From NCBI GenBank assembly GCA_016210125.1, contig JACQUS010000127.1, forward strand, positions 1 to 23,651: a stretch of DNA of 23,651 bases, given 5' to 3'. The translations under genes were made by a program, and so were the position numbers. Under the pieces are notes generated by a model. That model did no database searches and was not told where the DNA came from. It was given only the letters and a program-made list of their open reading frames with translations. Each line of letters begins with the position of its first letter. Position 1 is the stretch's first letter. The stretch comes from Chloroflexota bacterium. GTDB taxonomy: Bacteria > Chloroflexota > UBA6077 > FW602-bin22 > JACQUS01. Shown piece by piece: positions 1 to 7,897 of this stretch.

Positions 1-475
1 CTACGACGCCTTCGAGTACCTGCTGAGCCTGGCGACGGGCACCGTGCAGCTCGACGGCGCGGTCACCCCGTGGTCGCCGGCCGAAGGCGCGGTGAACCAC
101 GCGCGGGAGATCTTCCAGACTTGGAGCGCCGCCGATCTGCTGCGGGTGCTCGAAGCGCCAACGCCCGATGAGGCGCAGCGGGCGCTGGCGGCAGCGCCCG
201 CAGAGCAGCGGGCCGCGCTGGAGAAGCTGAACCCGGCGACGCACGTCGACCGACTGCGGGCACGCGTCTTCATCATGCACGATAAGAGCGATCCGTACGT
301 GCACTACAGCGAGTCGATCAAGCTGGCCCGCGCGCTCGAGCCGCGTGGCGCCGCGACGTTCCTGCTCGCCGACCTCTTCGAGCACGTCCAGCCACGCCGG
401 GACGTTTCACCTGACCTGCTGAGCGAGTTCGCGCGGCTCTACGGCTTCCTGTACGAGGTGCTAGCGCACCTCTAG
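1..475 (+). CDS. Alpha/beta hydrolase, C-terminal part (5' end outside window)
   Basis: The frame is open from base 2 to the TAG at 473-475, so this is the last ~157 residues of a gene that starts before the window. The visible part has a helical lid-like stretch. It then has the usual C-terminal alpha/beta-hydrolase signature: a strand ending in FIMHDKSDPYVHY, where the Asp of HDKSDP would be the catalytic acid, and a later LFEHVQPRR, where the His would be the catalytic base. The nucleophile Ser elbow is not in the window. Substrate cannot be inferred; the family covers esterases, lipases and peptidases. A membrane-associated or secreted location cannot be judged without the N-terminus. The next gene starts 165 bp downstream with its own promoter, so co-transcription is unlikely. 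Confidence 0.75.
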   Translation, partial: YDAFEYLLSLATGTVQLDGAVTPWSPAEGAVNHAREIFQTWSAADLLRVLEAPTPDEAQRALAAAPAEQRAALEKLNPATHVDRLRARVFIMHDKSDPYVHYSESIKLARALEPRGAATFLLADLFEHVQPRRDVSPDLLSEFARLYGFLYEVLAHL

Positions 476-554
476 CCGCTCGCCAGCGGCGTCCACCGAC
501 GGGTGGCCGGGCTCGCCGCGCGTCGGCACAGGTCGCCTGATGCAGCCACGTCGC

Positions 555-584
555 TTGACGCGTCCCTCGCGACACGGCTAGTCT
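555..584 (+). promoter_or_regulatory. Sigma70-type promoter of the cupin gene
   Basis: A TTGACG -35 hexamer (555-560) and a TAGTCT -10 hexamer (579-584) are separated by 18 bp. They point towards the cupin gene, with a predicted leader of about 50 nt. This is the only promoter in the window with a recognisable -35 box. Confidence 0.5.
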
Positions 585-640
585 AGCGCCACCGCAATCC
601 CAGTCGGACTGGCGACAGGACTCGGACGAGGGAGGAAGCG

Positions 641-1039
641 ATGCAGATCATGCGCTCGGGCAAGCTGGAGTCGCGGCCCGCACCAGCGGCGCGCTTCGGA
701 GGCACGGTCCGCCACGAGCGGCTGGTGGACCCGCAGCCGCCGACGGGGCTGCGGATGTCACGCGTGCTGTTCGAGCCTGGAGGACGCACGAACTGGCACA
801 GCCATCCGGGCGGCCAGGCGCTGCACGTGATCGTCGGCCGCGGTCGCGTCGCCGAGTGGGGCCAGTCTCCGGCCGAGATTCTCGCCGGCGACACCGTGTT
901 CATCGCGCCGGGTGTCAAGCACTGGCACGGAGCGGCGCCCACCAGCGCGATGATGCACCTGGCGATCAGCGCCGGCGAGGGCGACACCGAGTGGATGGAG
1001 CCCGTGTCCGAGGAGGACTACGTGCGGGACCCGGCCTAG
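641..1039 (+). CDS. Small cupin, hydroxynitrile-lyase-like (GtHNL type)
   Basis: A 132-residue single-domain cupin. Motif 1 is WHSHPGGQ, which supplies His53, His55 and Gln59. Motif 2 is PGVKHWHG, which supplies His94 and His96. His106 follows in MMHLAIS. From memory, these positions match the Mn ligands (His53, His55, Gln59, His94) of the bacterial cupin hydroxynitrile lyase GtHNL, and length, FEPGGRT and the WMEPVS.EDY tail also resemble it. Members of this family cleave cyanohydrins to aldehyde and HCN, but many relatives annotated only as cupins have no known activity. The ATG at 641 follows a strong GGGAGGA ribosome site and a promoter of its own. Cytoplasmic, no signal peptide. Family call is firm; enzymatic activity is inference. 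Confidence 0.85.
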   Translation: MQIMRSGKLESRPAPAARFGGTVRHERLVDPQPPTGLRMSRVLFEPGGRTNWHSHPGGQALHVIVGRGRVAEWGQSPAEILAGDTVFIAPGVKHWHGAAPTSAMMHLAISAGEGDTEWMEPVSEEDYVRDPA

Positions 1040-1313
1040 CGACGGCAGCGGCGGGCGTGCGCCGACGCGCGACGGGTCAGCGGACGGCGCCTGGCTTGCG
1101 ATTCGCTGCGCGGTGGGTGCGAAGCACGCGCTCCGCGCGGCGCATCAGGCGCGGCGTGGGGCCGTGTCGACCGGTGGGCCGCCCAGCCCCCGCCTGTGCT
1201 GCCGGCACGCTGCGCGGGCGCGACCTCGGCGCGCGCTGCGTGGCCTCCGCTACGGCAGTGAGCGGCGACTGGCGTAGCAGCCCGACGACTGCCGGCGCCG
1301 CGTAGGCCCGTGG
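1040..1313. other. Intergenic stretch before the MFS gene
   Basis: No convincing gene. Long open frames cross it on both strands, but they have Arg/Ala-rich low-information translations. It holds one inverted repeat: CGGCAGT near 1253 pairs with ACTGCCG near 1289, with a loop of about 30 nt. Confidence 0.4.
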
Positions 1314-1322
1314 TGCTAGACT
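1314..1322 (+). promoter_or_regulatory. Extended -10 promoter of the MFS gene
   Basis: TGC followed by TAGACT (1317-1322) forms an extended -10. No -35 is visible. The predicted start, near 1329, falls at the beginning of the GGCC repeat. Confidence 0.4.
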
Positions 1323-1328
1323 AGGCAC

Positions 1329-1356
1329 GGCCGGCCGGCCGGCCGGCCGGCCGGCC
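1329..1356. repeat. (GGCC)7 tetranucleotide microsatellite
   Basis: Seven perfect tandem copies of the self-complementary tetramer GGCC lie between the -10 box and the ribosome site (GAGGG, 1366-1370) of the MFS gene. In RNA it would fold on itself. The repeat number could vary by slippage. Confidence 0.95.
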
Positions 1357-1379
1357 GCCGCGATCGAGGGCCCCACTGC

Positions 1380-2627
1380 ATGCTGCACGCCTTCAGCTCT
1401 CTTACCGTTCCGCAGTTCCGCACGCTGTGGCTCGGCATGCTGTTCTCCCTGGCCTCGATGCAGATGGACCTCGTCGCGCGGTCGTGGCTGGCGTACGATC
1501 TGTCCGGCTCGGGACTGGCCCTGGGGCTCGTCGTGGCAGCCCGTGGCTTGCCGCAGCTCCTCTGCTCCGTCGTCGCCGGCGTCGCCGCCGATCGCCTCGA
1601 CAAGCGCCGGCTGCTGATCGCCACGCAGCTTAGTCTGGCCCTGCTCGCGCTGGCCAACGGCGTCCTCGTCCACCTGGGCGTCGTCGCCATCTGGCATCTG
1701 GTGATCATCGGCGCGCTCCAGGGAGCCGTCTTCGCCTTCAACTTCCCGGCGCGCCAGGCGTATATACCGGAGCTGGTCGGCATAGAGCGCCTGGCGAACG
1801 CCCTGGCGGTCCACGCCACTGGTATGAACGCGAGCCGCGTCGTGGCGCCCGCCGCGGCCGGTCTGCTGCTCACCTGGAGCCCAACGGTGGCCTTCTACGC
1901 CATCGCCGCGGGCTACGCCGCGACGACGCTCACCCTGCTGCGGCTGCCGCCCGGCCGGAAGCCGAGCGGCCAGGGCACGGGCGCCATGGCAGAGATCGTC
2001 GGCGGCTTCCGCTACATCGTCCGGCAGCCGGTACTCCGGTCGCTGATGGGTCTGGCGTTTGTGCCCGTGCTGCTCGGCGTGCCTTACCAGCACCTCCTCC
2101 CGGTCTTCCAGGCTGACGTCCTGCGCGTGGGGCCATCGCAGCTCGGGCTGATGTATACGGCGGCCGGTGTCGGCTCGCTCGTCGGCTCGCTCGGCGTCGC
2201 CTACCTCGCCGCGTCGCCGCGCCAGGGCCAGCTCCAGCTCGTCGCCGGCATCGCCTTCGGCGTGGCGCTGGCGGGGTTCGCCCTCTCGCGCGCCTACGAG
2301 GTTTCGCTGGCGCTGCTCTTCGTCGTCGGGCTGACGAGCCAGGCCTACCTGACGATCAACGGCACGCTGCTCATGGTCTACACCGACCGCAAGTTCTACG
2401 GCCGCGTGATGAGCATCTACAATATGACCTGGGCCTTCCAGCCGCTGGCGACGCTGCCGCTGGGCGGCCTGGTCGACGTGCTGGGTGCGCCGGCGACCAT
2501 GGCCGGGGCCGGGGCGCTGCTCGCCGTGCTCGTGGCGGCCATCGGCGTCGCCAACCCAGTGCACCGCCGCATGGTCACCGTACCCTCATCCGCCGGGGGG
2601 CGACCCGCGCCGCCACGCGCCTCGTAG
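1380..2627 (+). CDS. MFS transporter (MFS_3 / EntS-like exporter)
   Basis: A 415-residue integral membrane protein with about 12 hydrophobic segments and the family's usual length. It has the MFS loop 2-3 signature GVAADRLDKRR near residues 66-76 and the RQAYIPELVG region typical of the MFS_3/EntS group. A cytoplasmic loop rich in Pro/Gly/Lys (near 190-205) separates the two six-helix halves. Relatives are mostly drug or siderophore exporters; the substrate here is unknown. The ATG at 1380 is chosen because GAGGG lies 9 nt upstream. The last ~14 codons overlap the 3' end of convergent hyuB by 42 bp, so its C-terminal Pro/Ala tail is constrained by two genes. The leader microsatellite suggests possible variable expression. 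Confidence 0.9.
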   Translation: MLHAFSSLTVPQFRTLWLGMLFSLASMQMDLVARSWLAYDLSGSGLALGLVVAARGLPQLLCSVVAGVAADRLDKRRLLIATQLSLALLALANGVLVHLGVVAIWHLVIIGALQGAVFAFNFPARQAYIPELVGIERLANALAVHATGMNASRVVAPAAAGLLLTWSPTVAFYAIAAGYAATTLTLLRLPPGRKPSGQGTGAMAEIVGGFRYIVRQPVLRSLMGLAFVPVLLGVPYQHLLPVFQADVLRVGPSQLGLMYTAAGVGSLVGSLGVAYLAASPRQGQLQLVAGIAFGVALAGFALSRAYEVSLALLFVVGLTSQAYLTINGTLLMVYTDRKFYGRVMSIYNMTWAFQPLATLPLGGLVDVLGAPATMAGAGALLAVLVAAIGVANPVHRRMVTVPSSAGGRPAPPRAS

Positions 2628-4289
2628 CCGTGGCTCCGGCCCTTCCCAGCCGTACACCGCCCGCGCGCGCTCGGCAGCCACCTTCCCGTCCGCCACGTCG
2701 CGGGCGAGGGCTTCCCGGTCGCGCTCACGCGGTCGACCGAAGCCGCCACCGCCGGCGGTGTTGATGAGCACGCGCTCGCCGGCGGTGATGCGCGCGACCG
2801 CCTTCGTGCCGAGCCGGCGCTCTGCGCTAGCGGACACGACGCGGAAGTCCGAGCCGGCCGCCTCCTCGCCCCCGGCGATACCCCACGGCCGGTGCACCTC
2901 GCGGTCGGAGATGACGCTGAGCGTCGCGTCGGTCAGGAACTCCAGCTCGCGCGCCAGGCCCAGCCCGCCGCGGTACCTGCCGGCGCCCTCCGAGCCGACG
3001 CGCAGGGCATAGCGGCGGACTACGAGTGGGTAGAACAGCTCCAGCTCCTCGATCGGCGTGTTCATGGTGTTGGAGACCGAGTGCACGCCGTCCATACCGT
3101 CCTTCGTCGGCCGCGCGCCGAAGCCACCGCCGTGCGTCTCGTAGTAGGCGTAGTGGCTGCCGTCGAGGCGCCGGCCGCCGAACGAGAACTGGTTCATGGC
3201 ACCGTTGGAGCCGGCCGGCACGCGGTCGGGGATGGCCGCCTGAAGCGCGCGGCAGAGCGCGTCGATGGTCCGGCGGCTGATCTCCCACCCGGCGGCCACG
3301 GCAGCCGGAAACTGGGCGTTGAGCGCCCGCCCGCTCGGGACGACGAGGCGCACGGGCTTGTAGATGCCCTCGTTCTGCGGGATATCCGGATCGGTCAGGC
3401 AGCGCAGCGTGTACATCACCAGCGACATGGTCTGGTAGTACGTGCAGTTCGTCGGCCCGCGGCGCTGCGCGTCGCTCTCGGAGAAGTCGATCGTGAGCTC
3501 GTCCCCGCGCTTGGAGATGCGCACGGCGATCTTGATGGGCCGCTCATCGACGCCGTCGTCGTCGAGGTAATCCACGCCGGCATACTCGCCATCCGGGATG
3601 CGCGCCAGCTCGGCGCGCATGCGCCGCTCGGCGTAAGCGATCAGCTCGGCGGCGTAGGCCGCGAGCGTGTCGAAGCCGTACCGCGCGACAAGCTGCTGCA
3701 CGCGGCGCGCGCCGAGGTTGTTCGCTGCCACCTGCGCCGCCAAATCGCCCTTGCGCTCCTCGGGCGTGCGCACGTTGGCCAGGATGAGCTTGAGCAGGTC
3801 GTGCTGGAGCGCGCCGCCGCGGAAGAGCTTGACCGAGGGGATACGCAGGCCCTCCTGGAAGATCTCGGTCGCGTTGCCGGGCATGCTGCCGGGCGTCATC
3901 CCGCCGACGTCGGTGTGGTGGGCCAGGTTGGCGACGTAGCCCCAGAGGCGCTCGCCGACAAACACGGGCGCGAGCATGATGATGTCGGGGATGTGTGTCC
4001 CGCCGCGGTACGGGTCGTTGACGATGATCTGGTCGCCGGGCCGCAGGTCCTCGACGCGGTGCTCGCGCATGGTCGTCTTCATGATGTACGGAAACGCGCC
4101 GAGGTGGCCGATCTGGTGCGCCGTTTGGGCGACCATCTCCAGCCGCGCGTCGAAGAGCGAGCAGGTGTGGTCCTTGCGCGTCTTGATGTTCGGCGAGTAC
4201 GAGGCCTTCTGGAGGGCGACGCCCATCTCGTCGGTGACGGCGCGGAGCTGGCCCTTGAGGACCTCGAGGCTCACCGGATCTAGCTGCAT
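2586..4289 (-). CDS. hyuB: Hydantoinase B / oxoprolinase family subunit
   Basis: A 567-residue protein of the hydantoinase B family (5-oxoprolinase, N-methylhydantoinase, acetophenone and acetone carboxylase beta-type subunits). These enzymes act with HyuA to open cyclic amides or carboxylate ketones at the cost of ATP. Landmarks: SYSPNIKTRKDHTCSLFD (30-47), VNDPYRGGTHIPDI (90-103), AHHTDVGGMTPGSMPG (123-138), then a Gly-rich ETHGGGFGARPTKDG block and the GRYRGGLGL stretch. All are typical and uninterrupted. It follows hyuA by 10 bp, so the two are translated from one mRNA. Its 3' end overlaps the convergent MFS gene by 42 bp. Substrate is not determined: no hydantoin racemase or carbamoylase (HyuC) is adjacent, so an oxoproline or other imide substrate is possible. 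Confidence 0.92.
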   Translation of the reverse strand: MQLDPVSLEVLKGQLRAVTDEMGVALQKASYSPNIKTRKDHTCSLFDARLEMVAQTAHQIGHLGAFPYIMKTTMREHRVEDLRPGDQIIVNDPYRGGTHIPDIIMLAPVFVGERLWGYVANLAHHTDVGGMTPGSMPGNATEIFQEGLRIPSVKLFRGGALQHDLLKLILANVRTPEERKGDLAAQVAANNLGARRVQQLVARYGFDTLAAYAAELIAYAERRMRAELARIPDGEYAGVDYLDDDGVDERPIKIAVRISKRGDELTIDFSESDAQRRGPTNCTYYQTMSLVMYTLRCLTDPDIPQNEGIYKPVRLVVPSGRALNAQFPAAVAAGWEISRRTIDALCRALQAAIPDRVPAGSNGAMNQFSFGGRRLDGSHYAYYETHGGGFGARPTKDGMDGVHSVSNTMNTPIEELELFYPLVVRRYALRVGSEGAGRYRGGLGLARELEFLTDATLSVISDREVHRPWGIAGGEEAAGSDFRVVSASAERRLGTKAVARITAGERVLINTAGGGGFGRPRERDREALARDVADGKVAAERARAVYGWEGPEPRLRGAWRRGSPPGG

Positions 4290-4299
4290 ACTTCTGCTC

Positions 4300-6330
4300 C
4301 TACCGTGTCACCAGCAGGCTGCCCATCGCGTCGGCCACGGCCTGCCAGCCGGCCGGCACGATGCCCGTCGCGCTCGGATCGACGACCAGCGCCGGGCCGG
4401 CGAAGCGCTCGCCGGCCGCCAGCCCGAGCCGGTGGACGAGCGCCCACGTCTCCTCGGCCGCCGCGCCCTCCGGCGCGCGCACGCGGACGGCCTTGGCTCG
4501 GCGCGCTTCGCCGGCCGCGCGCAGCCGAACGGCCGGGACGTGGCTCGGCACGCGCCCGGTCACCCGCAGGTTGACGAGCTGCACCGGCTCGCTTGGGTCG
4601 CTGTAGCCCCAGGTCTCGGCGTGCAGCGCGTGGAAGCGCGCGGCGATCTCGTCCGGGGTCGCGCGTGGCCAGTCGTCGAGCGCCACGTTCAGCTCGAAGC
4701 TCTGGCCGACGTAGCGCAGGTCGAGCGAGCGCTCCAGCACGCGCGCCTCCGCCGGCGCCTCGCCCAGGCGCGCCGTCGCCGCCGCGTCGAGCGGCGTGAA
4801 GAGCGCCGCTAGCGCGGCATGATCCAAGTCGCTCCAGCGGCGCACGTGCGATTGGACGACGTCGTAGCGCGTGTCAGCCAGCGCGGCGCCCAGGGCCGAG
4901 AAGACGCCCGGCGCAAGCGGGAAGACGACCTCGCGCATGCCCAGCTCCGCAGCGACGCCGCACGCGTGCAGCGGCCCGGCGCCGCCGAAGGCCACGAGGG
5001 CGAAGTCGCGCGGGTCGTGGCCGCGGGCGACGCTGACAGCGTAGATCCCTTGGACGAGGTGGTGCTGCATCAGCCGCAGCGCGCCGCGGGCCGTGGCGGC
5101 GAGGTCCAGGCTGGCGCGGGCGCCGACGCGGCCCAGGGCGGCCTCGGCCAGGGCCGGGTCGGCGGAGATGCCTTTGTCGGCCAGCACCTCCGGCCGCACT
5201 GTGCCCAGCCAGACGTGCGCGTCAGTCAGCGTCGCGTCCGTGCCGCCGCGCGCGTAGCACGCCGGGCCGGGCGTCGCGCCGGCCGAGCGCGGGCCGAGGC
5301 GCAGCGCGCCGCCGCCGTCCACCCAGACGATGCTCCCGCCGCCGGCGCCGATGGAGTGCACGTCGAGCATGGGCACGCGCAGCGGCACACCGGCCACGCC
5401 GCCCTCGACGGTCCAGGCCGGGCGGCCGTCGGCGATCAGGCAGATGTCGCAGCTCGTCCCGCCAACGTCCATACTGATCACGTTTGCCCGCCCGAGCGCC
5501 TTGCCCAGGGCCAGGGCGGCGGTCACGCCGCCGGCCGGGCCGGAGAGCGCCGTCGCCACCGCCTGCTCGCGCGCCACGGCGGCGTCGGCCAGCCCGCCGC
5601 TCGACTGGAGCAAGTGCAGCCGCGCCGCCAGGCCGCGCTCTGCCAGGGCGCGCTCGAGGTTGGCGACGTAGCGCCCGACGACCGGCGTCAGATAGGCGTT
5701 GGCCACCGTCGTCGCCGTGCGCTCGTACTCGCGGTACTCGGGCAGGACGCGGCAGGAGAGCGAGACGGGCAGGTGCGGCGCGAGGCGGGTCGCCACCGCC
5801 GCGGCGCGCTCTTCGTGCTCGGGATGGAGGAACGAGAAGAGGAAGACGATGGCCAGCGCCTCGACGTCCGCGTCGACCGCCTGGCGCACGGCGCGCTCGA
5901 CGGCGGCCTCGTCGAGCGGCGCCTCGACGCGGCCGTCGGCGCGCACGCGCTCGGCGACCTCGAAGCGCCAGCGGCGCGGGACCAGCGGCTCCGGCTTGTC
6001 GGCGAACCAATCGAACAGCGCCGGGCGAATCTGCCGGCCGATCTCCAGCACGTCGCCGAAGCCCTGGGTCGTGAGCAGCGCCGTGCGCGCGCCGCGGCGC
6101 TCGATGAGCGCGTTCGTGGCGATGGTCGTGCCGTGGAGCACGCTGCGCACAGCGGCGGCGGCGCATCCGGCGGCGCGCAGTGCCTCGTCCAGGCCCGCCA
6201 GCACACCGCGCGACGGGTCATCCGGAGTGGTCAGCACCTTGTGGATCGTCAGCGCGCCGTCGTGCTCGTCCAGCACGACGACATCGGTGAAGGTGCCGCC
6301 CACGTCGATGCCGACGCGCACGCGGCTCAT
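4300..6330 (-). CDS. hyuA: Hydantoinase A / oxoprolinase family ATPase subunit
   Basis: A 676-residue protein with an ASKHA-type nucleotide-binding fold. The phosphate-binding signature VGIDVGGTFTD is at residues 6-16. HGTTIATNALIERRG (66-80) and GFGDVLEIGRQ (90-100) mark the N-terminal Hydant_A_N domain. SGPAGGV (263-269) and SMDVGGTSCDICL (286-298) mark the Hydantoinase_A ATPase domain. It supplies the ATP-dependent half of the HyuAB enzyme. I place the start at the ATG at 6330, not the ATG at 6345, because GGAGA lies 8 nt before it and the family begins at this point. The gene reads divergently from the MmgE/PrpD gene, and its promoter region carries a perfect palindrome. In better-known 5-oxoprolinases the corresponding motif is usually DMGGTSTD; here Cys replaces the second Thr. 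Confidence 0.92.
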   Translation of the reverse strand: MSRVRVGIDVGGTFTDVVVLDEHDGALTIHKVLTTPDDPSRGVLAGLDEALRAAGCAAAAVRSVLHGTTIATNALIERRGARTALLTTQGFGDVLEIGRQIRPALFDWFADKPEPLVPRRWRFEVAERVRADGRVEAPLDEAAVERAVRQAVDADVEALAIVFLFSFLHPEHEERAAAVATRLAPHLPVSLSCRVLPEYREYERTATTVANAYLTPVVGRYVANLERALAERGLAARLHLLQSSGGLADAAVAREQAVATALSGPAGGVTAALALGKALGRANVISMDVGGTSCDICLIADGRPAWTVEGGVAGVPLRVPMLDVHSIGAGGGSIVWVDGGGALRLGPRSAGATPGPACYARGGTDATLTDAHVWLGTVRPEVLADKGISADPALAEAALGRVGARASLDLAATARGALRLMQHHLVQGIYAVSVARGHDPRDFALVAFGGAGPLHACGVAAELGMREVVFPLAPGVFSALGAALADTRYDVVQSHVRRWSDLDHAALAALFTPLDAAATARLGEAPAEARVLERSLDLRYVGQSFELNVALDDWPRATPDEIAARFHALHAETWGYSDPSEPVQLVNLRVTGRVPSHVPAVRLRAAGEARRAKAVRVRAPEGAAAEETWALVHRLGLAAGERFAGPALVVDPSATGIVPAGWQAVADAMGSLLVTR

Positions 6331-6344
6331 CGTCGCTCTCCACA

Positions 6345-6362
6345 AACCGCCCGTGAGCGGTT
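6345..6362. promoter_or_regulatory. 18-bp palindrome, candidate operator
   Basis: AACCGC, a 6-bp spacer, then GCGGTT: a perfect inverted repeat. It abuts the hyuA -10 box and covers the expected transcription start, the classic place for a dimeric repressor. Confidence 0.45.
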
Positions 6363-6368
6363 AGTATA
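6363..6368 (-). promoter_or_regulatory. -10 box of the hyuAB promoter
   Basis: TATACT read on the minus strand, which predicts a start near 6356 and a ~26-nt leader to the hyuA ATG. No clear -35 is seen. Confidence 0.4.
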
Positions 6369-6478
6369 GCGCAGTGCCTCGCGGGCGACGTACCTGTAGG
6401 CGCGAGGGCCCCTCGCCCGCAACACGCGCGGGCATCCCGGGCGTGTCGCCAGCGAGCCGCGAGAGGGGAGGCGGCACC

Positions 6479-7855
6479 GTGACCGAGACCATCTCCCGCA
6501 CGCAGACCCTCACCCAGCAGCTCGCCACGTACGCCGCCGGGCTCGACGGCGGCGCGCTGCCCCCGCAAGTCCTGGCGCAGGCCAAGTGGGCCGTACTCGA
6601 CCTGCTCGGCGTGGCCATCGGTGGCGCCGATCTGCCTTTTGCCCAAACGGTGCGCGGCTACCTCGCCGAGCTGGGCGGCAAGCCGGAGGCGACGGTCATC
6701 GGCTGCGCCGACAGGCTGCCGGCGCCGAGCGCCGCGCTGCTCAACGCCGTCTGCGGCCACACGCTGGATATGGACGACGGCCACCGCTACGCCAACGGCC
6801 ATCCAGGCGTCGTGACTATTCCCGCCGCGCTGGCGGCCGGCGAGGTGGCCGACGCCTCGGGCCGCGACCTGCTCGCCGCCGTCGTCGCCGGGTACGAGGT
6901 CTTCGTTCGCGTGGCCACGGCGATCAACCCGGCGCATCTGCGCCGCGGTTTCCACACCACGGGCACGGTCGGCCCGCTGGCCGCCGCGGCTGCCGCCGGC
7001 CGCGTGCTGGGGCTTGACGCCGCACGCCTGGCGCACGCGCTGGGCATCGCGGCGGTGCAGTTCGGTGGGCTGCTCATCGTGCTCAACGACGGCGCACCGC
7101 TCAAGCCGCTGCACCCAGGCAAGGCCGCGGCCGCCGGCGTCCTGTCGGCCGCATTGGCGGCCCGCGGCGCCGAGGGGCCGCGCGCCGCCCTGGAGGGCGC
7201 GGACGGCTACTGCACCGCGCTCGCCGGCGTCGCGCCCGACGAGCGGCTAGCGGCCGATCTCGGCCAGCGCTTCGCCATCCGCGAGATCTACTTCAAGCTC
7301 TACGCCGCCTGCCGGCACACCCATCCGGCGCTCGACCTGGCCCTCGACCTGCGGCTGCGGCACGCGCTGCGCGCGGCCGAGATCGACGCGATCCACGTCG
7401 CCACGTACGCAGTGGCCGACAAGCTCACGGGGCGCACCTGCGCGCCGGAGACCGTGTCAGCGGCAAAGTTCAGCTTGCCGTTCAGCCTGGCGCTGGCCTT
7501 CGCGCGCGGCTCGGCCGGCGCCGCCGCCTACACGCCGGCGAGCCTGGCCGACGAAGAGCTGCGCGCCCTGGCGCGGCGGGTGACCATCGAGGTCGACGCG
7601 GCGCTCGACGCCCGGTATCCCGGCGTGCGCGGCGCGGCGCTGACCGTGCACACGACCGACGGCCGCGTCCTGCGCGTCTCGACCGAGCTGCCGCGGGGCG
7701 AGCCGGAGCTGCCGGCCACGCCGGACGACCTGACGGCCAAGTTCTTCGACAACGCGCAGCCGAGACTGGGCCGCCAGCGCGCCCAAGCGCTGTACGACGG
7801 CGTGCAGCGGCTGGAGGCGATTGGCGCGCGGGACCTGGCGGCGCTGCTGCGGTGA
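6479..7855 (+). CDS. MmgE/PrpD family protein
   Basis: A 458-residue member of the MmgE/PrpD superfamily (2-methylcitrate dehydratase, cis-aconitate decarboxylase, iminodisuccinate epimerase). Visible landmarks are the DLLGVAIGG segment in the N-terminal helical domain, the HTLDMDDGH and NGHPGVV active-site region, FHTTGTVGP, KPLHPGKAA and YFKLYAACRHTHPALD. All are standard and intact. The first two-thirds form the all-helical domain and the rest the smaller alpha/beta domain. The GTG at 6479 is chosen because a GGGGAGG ribosome site lies 8 nt upstream. Its partners here are not the methylcitrate genes (prpB/prpC). It sits next to hyuAB and an LLM oxidoreductase, so a dehydratase or epimerase step in some other acid's catabolism is more likely than propionate use. 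Cytoplasmic. Confidence 0.88.
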   Translation: MTETISRTQTLTQQLATYAAGLDGGALPPQVLAQAKWAVLDLLGVAIGGADLPFAQTVRGYLAELGGKPEATVIGCADRLPAPSAALLNAVCGHTLDMDDGHRYANGHPGVVTIPAALAAGEVADASGRDLLAAVVAGYEVFVRVATAINPAHLRRGFHTTGTVGPLAAAAAAGRVLGLDAARLAHALGIAAVQFGGLLIVLNDGAPLKPLHPGKAAAAGVLSAALAARGAEGPRAALEGADGYCTALAGVAPDERLAADLGQRFAIREIYFKLYAACRHTHPALDLALDLRLRHALRAAEIDAIHVATYAVADKLTGRTCAPETVSAAKFSLPFSLALAFARGSAGAAAYTPASLADEELRALARRVTIEVDAALDARYPGVRGAALTVHTTDGRVLRVSTELPRGEPELPATPDDLTAKFFDNAQPRLGRQRAQALYDGVQRLEAIGARDLAALLR

Positions 7856-7897
7856 TGCGCCCCGGCCGCCCCGGCTGCCGATGCAGGAGGAGGCACG

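Noticed and set aside
1077..2564. A 495-codon open frame on the minus strand opposite the MFS gene
   Set aside because: Its product is rich in Gly, Arg, His and Gln with no fold signature, while the + strand protein is an unmistakable transporter. It is a high-GC antisense shadow.
2892..4283. A 463-codon open frame on the + strand opposite hyuB
   Set aside because: Low-information Val/Ala/Arg text; hyuB on the other strand has conserved family motifs throughout.
4819..6369. A 516-codon open frame on the + strand opposite hyuA
   Set aside because: Shadow of hyuA, with repetitive Arg/Ala/Gly composition and no motif.
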